NCBI GenBank assembly: GCA_051530055.1
Contig: CM121343.1
Location: 1,488,001 to 1,552,000 of the forward strand
Length of the DNA stretch: 64,000 bases
From: Neoechinorhynchus agilis
Lineage: Eukaryota > Acanthocephala
Reading direction: 5' to 3'
The notes under the pieces are model-generated. The model was given only the letters and a program-made list of their open reading frames with translations, did not search any database and had not been told where the DNA came from. This document shows positions 35,973 to 46,740 of this stretch, one piece after another (position 1 is the first letter of the stretch; each line of letters starts with the position of its first letter). The translations under genes were made by a program, and so were the position numbers.

Positions 35973-38164
35973 ATGGATCGCACCAATCTTTTGTCCGCGA
36001 ATCACATCATTTTTTGCTCTTCAGACATTTTACTATTAATGCAACGTCTTCCAACTCTACCCATACTCGTGAAGGATACAGTACGCGAATTTAAGACTTG
36101 TCTGTCCAAACTAAACTACAACAATTCAACTGCAATGGTTGCCGAGGCTAAGGCCATATTAGATACATACACGGGCGATGAAATATACGTTGCGGTCAAT
36201 GCAGTAGTGGAAAGAATAGCGCTGGAACCTCTATTGAACTCTCTGTTGACGAGTTTCTGTTGTGCGTTAGTTGAGAAATCAAAGGTAGTTTCCATTCTGA
36301 GCACGGGATTCAACAATAAAGACGGTTCTGGTCAGATAGGGCTAAGCAGTCTCAAAAACGAGGATCTTGGCTCAGACGACTTGTTCTTCTTAATTCTGAT
36401 TGAGATGTGCCAGAATTTGTTCGAGAATAGATACTGCGACAGTGGTGAAGAGACTACCTGGAACGTAGTGACCACAACGACTGCCATCGCAGCAGCGAAC
36501 TCTACATTTCCTAATAAAAAGCAAGCTTGTCGCCGTCGAGTGTTGGCTGTTATTTCCTTGGTGGGTCGTCTATTTCTGTGCAATTATATCCCAGAGACAG
36601 TTATTCACTTGATGACTCGGAAACTATTGAGAGTTAACGGTTTCAATGAGTCCCTAGAGCGAATCAGTCGGTCTGCAATGGAGGACGAAATCCGGTACGG
36701 TGCTCGATTAGATGCTTTCTAATCGAACATCATTCCGATTAGAATATTTATGTCGACTTTTAATTTCGACTGGCCCTCGATTGGACAATGCGCACTGTTT
36801 AATGGATCAGTATATTTTAAGGCTTGAGCAGTTGATAAATCATATTGAAGCATCTCCTCGTGTCCGATTTTTGTGCCTTGATTTAAAAGATGCTAGGCGT
36901 AATCATTGGAATTATGAAAAATCACACAGCGTTCAACAGAGTTCAATGGTGATAGCCGGCGGTGAATGGACTGAAAATCACGATGCCCAGAATACTTCAA
37001 TGGCGCAAAAAAGGTATTTCGTTGGACCACGATGTATGTCCCATGGCACATCAAGTCTTCGTTTACACAATGTGACATCGGATCAAGAAAATGGTCGTTG
37101 GAGTCGCCTAACGATCAGCGGAAGCGACCAGTCCGACAGTTCTGACATGGTAAGTGGTGCGATTATCGGACAAATCGATCGGAAAGAGACCTCGTCGCCG
37201 GTGAACGCATATATAACCGATGAATGCGCTCAAAAGTTGAAAGTTGCGTTCACATCTTCCCGGGCTGAATTCTCTTCTCTTCTGAAAAAAATGAATCCAA
37301 ACCATGAGCAAGTTGAACAGCTAATTCATTGCCTTTTATATATGAGTTTAGCTCACAATGCTGACGAAAGGCGTAATACGGTTGCCTTGATCGGTGAAAT
37401 TATTGAAATCGAGGATGAATCGCGCCAAATGTTTGTTAGGTCTCTCAATTGCTGATGAAAAAGTATCGATTTTTCAGCTATTGAGTGATTTTAAGTCTCT
37501 GCAGAAGTGCTTTGCTGAAATAGCTACTTTGGAAAGGAGTTTCACACTTGTTAAGAGCTCACTTGCTCAGGTGTGCGCCATTTTAATCGTTCGAGATCGT
37601 GTTGATTTGCGTGACTTGTTCAGTTCACCCACGCCACATCCCTTTTCACTTCTCCTTCTTCAATTCTTGTCAGAGGAAACTGGGCGGGACAAAACGTGCT
37701 TTATAATAGCTCACATGACTACGCAAGGAATCGTAGAACTTAGCGATCTTCTTCCTCGATCACGTCTTTTGGATACAGATCAAAGTCTCCTAAGAAGTGA
37801 TGAGATCGGTGTGAAAATATTAGAAGACCGAAATCTCGGATTCCTTTGCCCATTTCTTCAAATCAATCGATGCAGCCTACTCTCTCTAAGAACTGCGAAC
37901 AATACAAACGAGCTGGACTTACTGATGAAATTCGACGAAAGTTTGGTAAATGCCTCGGTCTGCTATGCTGGAGCATCAATTACGTACAAAATTATGAATG
38001 ATTGTTGTGATATGTCCGATGAGAAATTCCTCATTTCTAGACTACGGCGCAATGTTGCTTGTCGAAAATCAATAATCGAGTCCGTAAAATATATGTGCTC
38101 GGAAACTGTGAAAAAATGCAATCGCCAATATTACGGCTCTTTAATCGATGATACGTTTGATTAG
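35973..38164 (+). CDS. eIF4G2/DAP5 (NAT1) homologue, MIF4G-domain translation factor
   Basis: Three exons, 35973-36699, 36743-37434 and 37478-38164, with two 43-nt introns; the joins restore conserved protein. MIF4G domain (about residues 30-320): FKTCLSKLNYNN, AVVERIALEPLL, RRRVLAVISLVGRLFLCNYI, then across intron 1 YEYLCRLLISTGPRLD and LMDQYILRLEQLI. GPRLD is the form seen in DAP5, against GKDLD in eIF4G1. An MA3-like region lies around residues 420-500. After intron 2, SLAQVCAILIVRD, PFSLLLLQFLSEETGRD and KILEDRNLGFLCPFLQ align well with DAP5. There is no eIF4E-binding motif, as expected for DAP5, which drives cap-independent translation through eIF4A/eIF3. The product is about 701 residues against about 900; the W2 domain stops early, so its acidic/aromatic end is missing or in an unseen exon. 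The start is uncertain: ATG at 35973 follows a stop, and ATG at 36037 after a CTTCAG is an alternative. Confidence 0.8.
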
Positions 38165-38828
38165 AAAAATCTAATCTTGAAATTGCGAAGTTCCAATTTA
38201 CACGTATTTTAACCAATGAAATAAACGTATAAATCAATTTTGGGTTTGCTCTTACGATCTTCACCTTTAAATGTTACCGAGAGCGAATTAAAAAACAGGA
38301 ATTTCGCTCCATCAGCGTTCGAAAAAAAGGTCGGGGTAAGCAATTTAATTTAACATTGTCCTTAATGTGTAGAATTAAGCGATTGGCTTTGGAAGAGCAT
38401 GATTGTTTATGAACGACGAAGTGTAACACGAAATTTCTAAGTTCTTGTGAGATCTGTGAATTTGATTGATTAGAAATCAAATGGAGGTAAAATAATTTTA
38501 ATCGACCAAGGTGCCTAAGCGCTATCTTGCGCGCTACGTAGTTTTTGCTGTTGTTTAATACCAAAATCAATCAAAAAACAATCATTATCCGATCGCACGA
38601 GTTCGCTTCAATTCAAATTTCACTTAACTATTTGATCTTTCTGAAGTTCTAAGCAACTCTGCAATTTTACAGAAAAAATTAAACTCGCATTTTGCTCTTA
38701 AAACAATATTATTTTTTTTAAGCTTTTTAATAGATTTAATTACAAATCTTACGGATGTGAATTTCATCAATCTACATGGAAGTGTAAGTTAAAATGTGAT
38801 TTTCAAAAAAAACACCTCAGTCTTGCTT
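38165..38828. other. Intergenic, unrecognised
   Basis: 3' flank of the DAP5-like gene; AT-rich. No further W2 exon was recognised. Confidence 0.35.
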
Positions 38829-38990
38829 GGAATTATTGTTTAGGTCACTACCCGGTAAATAGCGTCGATTACTAACAAACTGATGATGAACCCGACGAGG
38901 TTCGAAACGTCTGTAATAAATAATCATTTACCGGTTGAAGACCTAAACAATAATTCCAATCACATTCCCCGGTATCTTACATATCGGCAT
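38829..38990 (+). repeat. Hairpin repeat with hammerhead-like core, copy 1
   Basis: Outer inverted repeat GGAATTATTGTTTAGGTC (38829) and its complement ending at 38957; an inner one CCGGTAAAT / ATTTACCGG. In the middle is CTGATGA (38880-38886), then hairpin GAACC-CGACGA-GGTTC (38888-38903), then GAAAC (38904-38908), the order of a hammerhead ribozyme core, with a GTC upstream near 38866. There is one extra U before stem II, and stem I is weak. The 33 bp after the outer repeat are also shared with copy 2. Confidence 0.7.
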
Positions 38991-39128
38991 TTTCAGTCTT
39001 ACTTAATTTGAACCCTTGCACTGCATTCTTCCCCTAATTAGGCGCACATTAGCTTTTTCGGCGCGCGGGTGCCAACGATGGCACGCACAATATTGTTTTC
39101 GTTGAAGTCACATTTTCAGAAGCATTAA

Positions 39129-40647
39129 ATGCCCGTTGATGACAAAAGATTGGATTCTGAGCAACGAGTGAAGCTTTTTGAGTTGACAGCGTCTGTATGC
39201 GAGGAGACGCAGACTTTAAGCCGTGTGTATAGAATGATGTTTGAGATCGATTGTGAGCCGGGTGGATATAGTGCTGTACCGCAGAAATTCAAGGATTCTT
39301 TGAAATTACGGCTGGAAGGAGTTAAAGAAGAAATCGTGAATGCAGACTCGAATTGCGGATTTGCGCTGACACGATCCTTGTTTGTTTGGTTAAAGGAATC
39401 AATACTTCGGTTGCTTCTCTTTGGAGAGAAATCGAGGCTATCGCCGGCTTTAAGTAGCCTTCTGGATGTCGATAAATACTTGGAAGCGATCAGACAAAAC
39501 TCAAATGATCATAAATGGACACTTTTGGCAATGAACAAATACTCAAAAGCTTGTATAGATGCATGTCAGCAATTGTGCTGTGCTGCTCGGGACGAACTTG
39601 TCCAGGAGACCAGGAGCATTGCTGCAGACATCGATAATGACTACGAAAAAGATATAATTAACGTGGATCGTGAGATCGAATTAATCACCAGGATCGCGGT
39701 CAATATTCAACTATTTCAAATCGATTTGATTCACTTCACTGTGAGGGCATTCAGACCTCTGGTTCTGTCAGCCTGGCCGGCGTACTACCGTAAACACTTC
39801 GACATGGTCGTCCAAAGATCAATACGTGAGTTTAACAATTTTGGCGTGCACGATTAGTAAGCGTCTTTGACTTTTAGCGTTCGATATCGACTGTTTTGTT
39901 GGAATTCGCGATTGGCTCACAATGACAATCGATGCGATTCAAAAATTGAGCGATCTAAGAATTCCAGAATGCACAGCCATCGTTGAAACCATGAACGTAA
40001 GTGCAAGTGCAGCGATCAAAGATATCGTCATTGTAGGGTACGTGGAGTTTTTAAATCCAATGAATGGTCATGTAAAATCGATATTCACAAAAGATTCTAA
40101 AGTAAGGTCTCCATTGACACTCGAAGTCGAACTTAACCGGTTTGCACCGTATTCTTTGGTGACGCAACGCGTTATCATATGCCAAGCCATCTTTATGCTG
40201 TGTACTGAGTTTCACGTTAATCCGATCGACGATGTTTTATGTGATCAATTGTATTCGATTTCAGAGGCGTACCCGGAAGAATCTGATTACGGAAAGTTGA
40301 TCGATAACTTAAACGCTCATGTCGCCTTGCGTTTGAAGACCAGATCGGATGTGACCAATGCAATAGAACGCGAACTTGGCTTACATCAGGGGGAACCCTT
40401 ACCTGAATATGGCTTACCAATCAAACCGGTTCTCAGTGTTTCTTGGCTCAGAACTAGACGGATTTTAATCGAATACATAACAAACCATTTTAAACCCGAG
40501 GCGCCGAAAACAATCCAAGGCCATCACGACCGATTCGATAAGCATCTAAACGGGTTCCTGGAAAATTTGTCGCAATTACTTCTACTCAATTATGAAGCAT
40601 TCGCTGATATCTACGAAAGAGAAATTAATCAAGTTCTTTCACGCTAA
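39129..40647 (+). CDS. TCP11 family protein, TCP11L1-like
   Basis: Two exons, 39129-39825 and 39878-40647, with a 52-nt intron (GTGAGT...CTTTTAG); the join yields 488 residues against 509 for human TCP11L1. The TCP11 family pattern is visible throughout: FKDSLKLRLEGVKEEIV (helix before the core), FVWLKESILRLLLFGE, SRLSPALSSLLDVDKYLEA, then KYSKACIDACQQLCCAARDE, the family's centre, and IDLIHFTVRAFRPLVL followed by YYRKHFDMVV. After the intron come GIRDWLTMTIDAI and a C-terminal NYEAFADIYEREINQVL segment. Mammalian TCP11 acts in sperm and TCP11L1 function is poorly known, so no specific role is claimed. The start is the first ATG in the frame. A TTTTCAG just upstream (39113-39119) could be an acceptor of a 5' UTR intron. 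Copies of a hairpin repeat sit on both sides of the gene. Confidence 0.84.
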
Positions 40648-40883
40648 TTGACGCACTCTATGAAAATTCGATTTTAATAAATATATAGTTATTCGAAAAC
40701 CAAAGTTCTTTATTAAGGTTTGTTTTTCGAAAATTCACATTTGGGCTGTTGTAAAGAAGTTCTTCATTTATATATGTGTTCTTTGGTGATAGGAAAAATA
40801 GATATTCGCATATTTAAAAATGTACAAGCAACCTGAAGTCCGACGAGACGGACGAAATATAGAGAATTAATAAATCAATATCT

Positions 40884-41030
40884 GGAATTATTGTTTAGGT
40901 CTTACTAACTAACTGACGATGAAACCGACGAGGTTCGCAGAACGTCTTTAATAGAAAAATCATTTACCGGTTGAAGACCTAAACAATAATTCCAATCACA
41001 TTCCCCGGTATCTCATATATCGACATAAAT
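40884..41030 (+). repeat. Hairpin repeat with hammerhead-like core, copy 2
   Basis: Same orientation and same outer inverted repeat as copy 1 (GGAATTATTGTTTAGGTC at 40884, complement ending 40992), the same ATTTACCGG arm and the same downstream 33 bp. The core is degenerate: CTGACGA, hairpin GAAACCGACGAGGTTC, then GCAGAACGTC, so the GAAAC box is lost. Shorter than copy 1 by about 20 bp. Confidence 0.68.
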
Positions 41031-41083
41031 CAATATCTATTTTTCTTATCACTAAAGGAGAAATCTTTATTTCCGAGCTTTCG

Positions 41084-41350
41084 CCATCTTTTGGCTTAAA
41101 CTCAAAAATCTACAAAGACGAATGGAGTTGTGAAGTTTGTGTTAAGGTAGCGACACTTAAGTGTGGAAATTTCGTCCTGTTTGTTGAGTAGTTTGGGAGC
41201 TTTGTAGAGCTGATGTCCAGAACTCTTTTTCCTCTTCCAACCGCCCAGGATATAAGTAGTGTATCGCCGATAGTTTCACCGGGTCATTGGCCATAAACCT
41301 AACTAGCACGTATTCGGAGAGGTGTTTTGCACATTGTGTGACCATGATTT
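41084..41350. repeat. Dispersed repeat, copy 2 (shared with 23.7 kb)
   Basis: Matches 23.70-23.84 kb through TGGAGTTGTGAAG, TTTCGTCC, TGTTGAGTAGT and AGCTGATGTCCAGAACTC. Class unknown, no coding content. It follows the hairpin repeat by about 55 bp, so the two may be parts of one longer element. Confidence 0.5.
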
Positions 41351-42557
41351 AGCGCCCGGATTCAGTGCGTCACGAACGTGTTCCGTCACCCGTTGACTTA
41401 AAATGCCTTTAAGTTTTCCCAAATCGGCCAAACATCGTTCGCAGGTCATCTCGTAGATCACGTTGCTTCGAGTGCAAAATCAAGTAGTATTTCGCAAGAT
41501 TAAAGTTATATAAACAAGCTTTATTTAAAACCAGGAAGAAGAATAAGTCACCGAACGTATTACCTTCGATAATTTTACTATGGTTGGTAGAAATTGTTGT
41601 TGGTTCATTTTGGTTAGTTAATTTGTAGTTGTTGTTTTCCGTTCCTTCCTCTAAATCAATTCGCATTTGGAAGATTGAGCAGTGGGGAAGAAGGAGCGGA
41701 GGTGGAGATTTGTGCGACGAACTGAAAGATGGAAAATGTTGAGGTGACGAGTGTTGTAAGTGTGAGTAAAAGGAGAAATGTGTGGTAGAAATTGAAGAGG
41801 AGGAAGAGAATGAAGGCGCTTTGAGTGCTTTTGAAAGATTAGAGAGAGGTGTTTTTCTAATGGCGCAGATTAGAGCGCACCTCTTGTGAAATGTATTAAG
41901 TTTTTGGCTAGTTTAGAAGAAAAATTGCAGCGTTAGTTGGATGGCGATGTTGTAAAAGTACTTAAGGTCTTTCGCTGATCGTATCGGAGGCGTTTAAGAA
42001 GATAGAGTTTAATGGATCCTTTGTGCAACGAAATTGATATGTGCTTATCAAATTTTAGATTTTTCTGAAAATGGATACCAAAGATGCGTAAAGTTCTTTA
42101 TCATCGGAGCGCATTCTAACGCTAAAAAACAATTATGAGGAAGTATACAAAAGTGAAAATCCATTGAACATCGATTGCAATCTATGTAATTTCGCTTTGC
42201 ATTGCGAGAACTTCCAAGGTAATGGACGCTGCTTTACCTTGTTGGTCGTCATGGAAACGTGATCATTGTGTACGCAATGGGATTGGCCATCTCCGCTATT
42301 TCTTCCTCAGTGACGCTTCATGGTGATAGGTACGCCGAAAGACGTAACGTCATTTCATTGAGTTAACGTTTATCTTCCAAGAGTACTTTTTGGTAATTGA
42401 GAATGACGCTTTGACGGGCCAGGTGACCTGGTTGCTAAAAACACAAGACCGTTGACGTTTGAGACAACAGAGACGTCACCGTTCACAAGTTCATGCTCGT
42501 ATACGAAAGAAATGTTAAGAGACCAATATGCATTCTAGAGAGAGAAAGTATTAATCA
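41351..42557. other. Intergenic, unrecognised
   Basis: 41650-41990 is purine-rich (long GA-rich stretch) on the plus strand. No gene recognised. Confidence 0.4.
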
Positions 42558-42602
42558 GTGAGTGTAACACCAACAGCTTTTTCATCACTCGGTAAAAAAA
42601 AG

Positions 42603-43004
42603 ATGGAATGTCAAAAACACGAGATTAAGCGGGTGGTCAATATTAGGGACACTTGTGCCGACAAAGTACTTGCCGACCGAGCTCGTATTTCTCTGCTAAA
42701 TGAACGTTTCGAAAATTCGAGATTAGGATCGCTTGCCTCGAGGAGAAGGTCGAAAGGAACATGGAATAGAGATCTTTTTACTGACTCACACATTCTGATG
42801 GAATCTCGAAAGAGCACAGAACACGTTGCTGCGACTGAAAGGTGTTCTTCGGGCCAACTTACAAACGATAACCACGACAAAAACCTTTTCATGATCGATT
42901 CGGACGACTTTGATCTATTTAGCATGAACGACCATCGATGTGGAACCAGCGAGGACAGCAACTTTGTAGAGAGAGACAGCACTCACATGACAAATAATTA
43001 CTAG
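42603..43004 (+). CDS. Hypothetical hydrophilic protein
   Basis: Frame from ATG 42603 to the stop at 43002-43004, 133 codons, open upstream to about 42555. Charged and Ser-rich (SLASRRRSKGTWNRDLFT; FMIDSDDFDLFSMND), with no domain, signal peptide or membrane segment. The opposite strand is also open over the same stretch, so coding status is uncertain. It could be a single exon of a larger gene. Confidence 0.35.
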   Translation: MECQKHEIKRVVNIRDTCADKVLADRARISLLNERFENSRLGSLASRRRSKGTWNRDLFTDSHILMESRKSTEHVAATERCSSGQLTNDNHDKNLFMIDSDDFDLFSMNDHRCGTSEDSNFVERDSTHMTNNY

Positions 43005-43249
43005 CGGCACTAAATAATAGTTATCGAAAACCTCCAATATAAATCGATTTCCCTAAAATGTACATTTCTACTTGTTTGTTTGCCGCCAGTCGTTTTTTAA
43101 CATGTGCGCTGATTTGTGATTGCGCCGTCAACGCACCAGACGGTTTATGGGAAGAAGCACAGATGAAGATGATTTAATCGCAAGAGAACCTTTAGGTACA
43201 CTGGATGCATAGGTACTGTCAATGGAGGTTCTTTATCCTCTATGTTCAG

Positions 43250-45225
43250 GTTCGTCCAATTGAGTGTACTGACAAGCACAGATGGCCATCGCACACATGT
43301 ACAAAATTCACATCTGGTATCGAACCATTTATCTGCCAGCAGCGAACGTGCGCGTCCGATCATCACAGGATTGGGCGAGACGTAACCACTTAGTTGTCGT
43401 GCTGTTTTCGATGCTAACTGGGGTGAGTTTAAGAAGGGGATAAGGAGCAAAAAATGGGAATGCGATTTGCAAGAAGCACAGATGGTCATCGCACACATGT
43501 ACAAAATTCACATCTGGTATCGAACCATTTCTCTGCCAGCAGCAAAAATGCTCGTCCGATCATCACAGGATTAGGCGCGATGTCGCCACTTAGTTGTCGT
43601 GCTGTTTTCGATGCTAACTGGGGTGAGTTTAAGAAGGGGATAAGGAGCAAAAAATGGGAATGCGATTTGCAAGAAGCACAGATGGTCATCGCACACATGT
43701 ACAAAATTCACATCTGGTACCGAACCATTTATCTGCCAGCAGCGAACGTGCGCGTCCGATCATCACAGGGTTGGGCGAGACGTAACCACTTTGTTGTCGT
43801 GGTATTTTAATGGCTAAATGTCGTGAGTCTGAGAAGCGGATAAAGAGCAAAAAATGGGAATGCGATTTGCAAGAAGCACAGATGGTCATCGCACACATGT
43901 ACAAAATTATCATCTGGTATCGAACCACTTCTCTGCCAGCAGCAAAAATGCTCGTCCGATCATCACAGGATTATGCGCGACGTCGCCACTTAGTTGTCGT
44001 GCTATTTTCGTGGCTAATTTTGGTGAGCTTGAGAATCCGATACAGAGCAAAAAATGGGAATGCGATTTGAAAGAAGCACAGCTGGCCTTCGCACACATGC
44101 ACAAAATTCACATCTGGTATCGAATGGTTTCTCTGCCAGCAGCGAACTTGCCAGTCCGATCATCACAGGATTGGGCGCGACGTCACCACTTAGTTGCCGT
44201 TTTGTTTTCCTGACTAATTGTCGTGAGTTTAAGAAGCGGATAAAGAGGAAAAATGGGAATGCGATTTGAAAGCAGCACAGATGGCTATCGCACACATGCA
44301 CAAAATTCACATCTGATATCCAACCATTTCTCTGAGAGTAGCAAACGTGCTCGTCCGATCATCACAGGGTTGGGCGCGACGTCACCTCTTAGTTGTCGTG
44401 CTGTTTTCGATGCTAACTGGGGTGAGTTTAAGAAGGGGATAAGAAGCAAAAAATGAGAACACGATTTGAAAGATGCACCGATGGCCATCGAACACATGTA
44501 CAAAATTCACATCTGGTATCGAACCATTTCTCTCTGAGCAGCAAACATGCTCGTCCGATCATCACATTATTGCGCGGGGCGTCGCCACTTTCTTGTCGTG
44601 CTATTTTCAGGGCTAACTTTGGTGAGCTTGACAAGGGGACAAAGATCCAAAAATTGGAACGCGATTTGAAAGAAGCACAGATGGTCATCGCACACATGTA
44701 CAAAATTCAAATCATGTATCGAACCATTTCTCTGCCAGCAGAAAAAATGCTAGTCCGATCTTCACAGGATAGGGCGCGACGTCACCACCGGGTTGTCGTT
44801 CTGTTTTCGTGGCTAATTGTGGTGAGTTTGAGAAGCGGATAAAGGGCAAAAAATTGGAATGCGATTTGAAAGAAGCACAGATGGCCATCGAACACATGTA
44901 CAAAATTCACATCTGGTATCGAACCACTTCTCTGCCAGCAGCGAACGTGCTCGCCCAATCACCACAGGATTGGGCGCGATGTCACCACGTTGTTGTCGTG
45001 CTGTTTTCCTGGTTAACAGTCACGAGTTTAATTAGGGGATAATGGGCAAAAAATGGGAACGCGATTTGAAAGAAGCCATTTCTCTGCCAGGAGCGAACGT
45101 GCGCGTCCGATCATCACAGGAATGGGCGCGACGTCACCACTTAGTTGTCGTTCTATTTTCCTGGCTAACTGTGGTGAGTCTGCGAAGCGGATAAAGAGCA
45201 AAAAATGGGAAGGGGGTGCTCTTAG
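43250..45225. repeat. Satellite 1: about 9-10 tandem units of about 200 bp
   Basis: The landmark ATGGGAATGCGATTTG recurs at about 43453, 43653, 43853, 44053, 44252, 44452, 44652, 44852 and 45052, a steady 199-200 bp period. Each unit also has CGCACACATGTACAAAATTC, ACCATTTCTCTGCCAGCAGC and TCCGATCATCACAGG. Units differ by scattered substitutions; the last is missing about 65 bp. Although 200 is not a multiple of three, frames stay open over one to two units on both strands, so stops are rare in all frames. Confidence 0.9.
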
Positions 45226-46016
45226 CAATTCCTAGTGGTATTACGTCATTGCCCTTATTAACATCACTAAAATGTTTTATAAACACGGACTACGTCCGAC
45301 GACCTGAGCGTTCGGCTGGAATGAGGACGCGCGCTTATAAGAGTGAGTGTTAGCGGTGGCGGAAAAATTCGCGCGGCACGCTCATGGATTGCACGTACGC
45401 TCATTCTTCGTAAATTGCGAGTGCCACACTCGCACAAAGAATTCCGTCCCAGTTTTATTCGAAGTTATGCATCTTTGTCGAATTTGTTTTGGCTTTAATG
45501 ATAGAAATTATCTGTTTGGTGGATAAGGCACCTACTGAACGTTCGTTCTTCATGCTTCACAGATTTGAACATGTTGTCGAATGTTGAAGATTTGCTGGGA
45601 TCGCTAAAGCATCGGGATTTTGTGAATGATACCAATCTTTAACGCTGTTCCCAAAATTTGCCCGTCGAATCTTTGACCGTACTTTAGGAGTTGCTTACGA
45701 GTGAGTGAAGTAAGCGGGACAACCGAATTTTGTTACCTAATTTAGCTTCTTTATTTTTAAAGAGAACTTTTGATAAATGCCTCAAACGCAAATTGAAACT
45801 CATTTTCACATTATTCGGCCGAAGCCGAGAGTGTGTAGTAATTACAATAAAATGGTCACTTTAGAAAAAGACACTAACAGTTATTGATATTTCTAGCCAA
45901 TAAGAATCAAGACGAGTAAAAATGCAAAGATGATTAGTTTTTTGTCGTTTTACATAGGCCAATAAGAACATTTAATAAAGAATTACGACAACGAAAATTT
46001 CATGCAAAGTCCTTAG
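45226..46016. other. Intergenic, unrecognised
   Basis: 45290-45480 is GC-richer than its surroundings; the rest is AT-rich. No gene or repeat recognised. Confidence 0.35.
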
Positions 46017-46310
46017 TCAGCCGAGTCCATTGATGAATTTAAGTGTTCGTGGGCTCGGTTTGAATTCGTCATAGATCCGCCGGTCGTGTCGATGCTCTGT
46101 GAATGGCCAGACATTCTGTTGAGTTGGGATGATGTCACCATCGTTCACCTTGCTGTCCGCGATGATTCGGAAGGAATATAGAGGGAATCCATGGAATTGT
46201 GCCCGAGGACCATTCGCGATTGCCGGAATGATAAGAGCTTCAGGTACGAAACGAGCTTCTAACACAGTGGCGAGCATTACCAACGAGAGAAATCTTGACA
46301 CTGCGTTCAT
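46017..46310 (-). CDS. Small predicted secreted protein
   Basis: 97 codons from ATG at 46310 to TGA at 46017-46019. The N-terminus is a good signal peptide (MNAVSRFLSLVMLATVLEA), with likely cleavage after the Ala at residue 19. The mature part has no Cys, contains one dibasic site (DRR) near residue 77, and ends FINGLG. It could be a peptide precursor or a short secreted protein; no family recognised. The frame is open upstream to 46373, but the internal ATG gives the signal peptide. Confidence 0.45.
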   Translation of the reverse strand: MNAVSRFLSLVMLATVLEARFVPEALIIPAIANGPRAQFHGFPLYSFRIIADSKVNDGDIIPTQQNVWPFTEHRHDRRIYDEFKPSPRTLKFINGLG

Positions 46311-46740
46311 TGTGTTCGATTTGATTCCGATGGATCCCTGAAGTATGAAGGAGAACGGAGAAATTACGAGCAAAGGTAATTTAAAATTTTACAGAACCAC
46401 AATGGACGTGTCGAAACTCATTCTATCGGTGTTAAAATGAATTCCCCGGGGAAGGGATGCAGCGCAAAATCTGCAAAGTCAGCTTATTGAAAGTTCCTAC
46501 GATCTGGTATTTATTGAGCTTTTGAGCGTGCATAATTCCTATTGTTATTTTTAAAAGGTCTCAAGTATCGGCTTTGGAACTAAGTTCTTCAAAGGCAATT
46601 CTCTTTTAAGTTCCGGAACTTTTAGCTATTTTCTTTCAAAGAAGAATATGCAGGGGTTATCGTTTATGCGCCTAAAATGGTTCATTGTAACATTAGTGGA
46701 TTTTATTATGCGCGCCACTTTTAACGATAACAAATGTAAA

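Noticed and set aside
38880-38910. Calling the hairpin repeats proven hammerhead ribozymes.
   Set aside because: The core order fits, but stem II has an unpaired U, stem I is weak, and the other copies are degenerate, so only hammerhead-like is supported.
43454-44842. Many overlapping open frames of 60-130 codons on both strands.
   Set aside because: All fall in the 200-bp satellite and change frame from unit to unit; no evidence for a gene.
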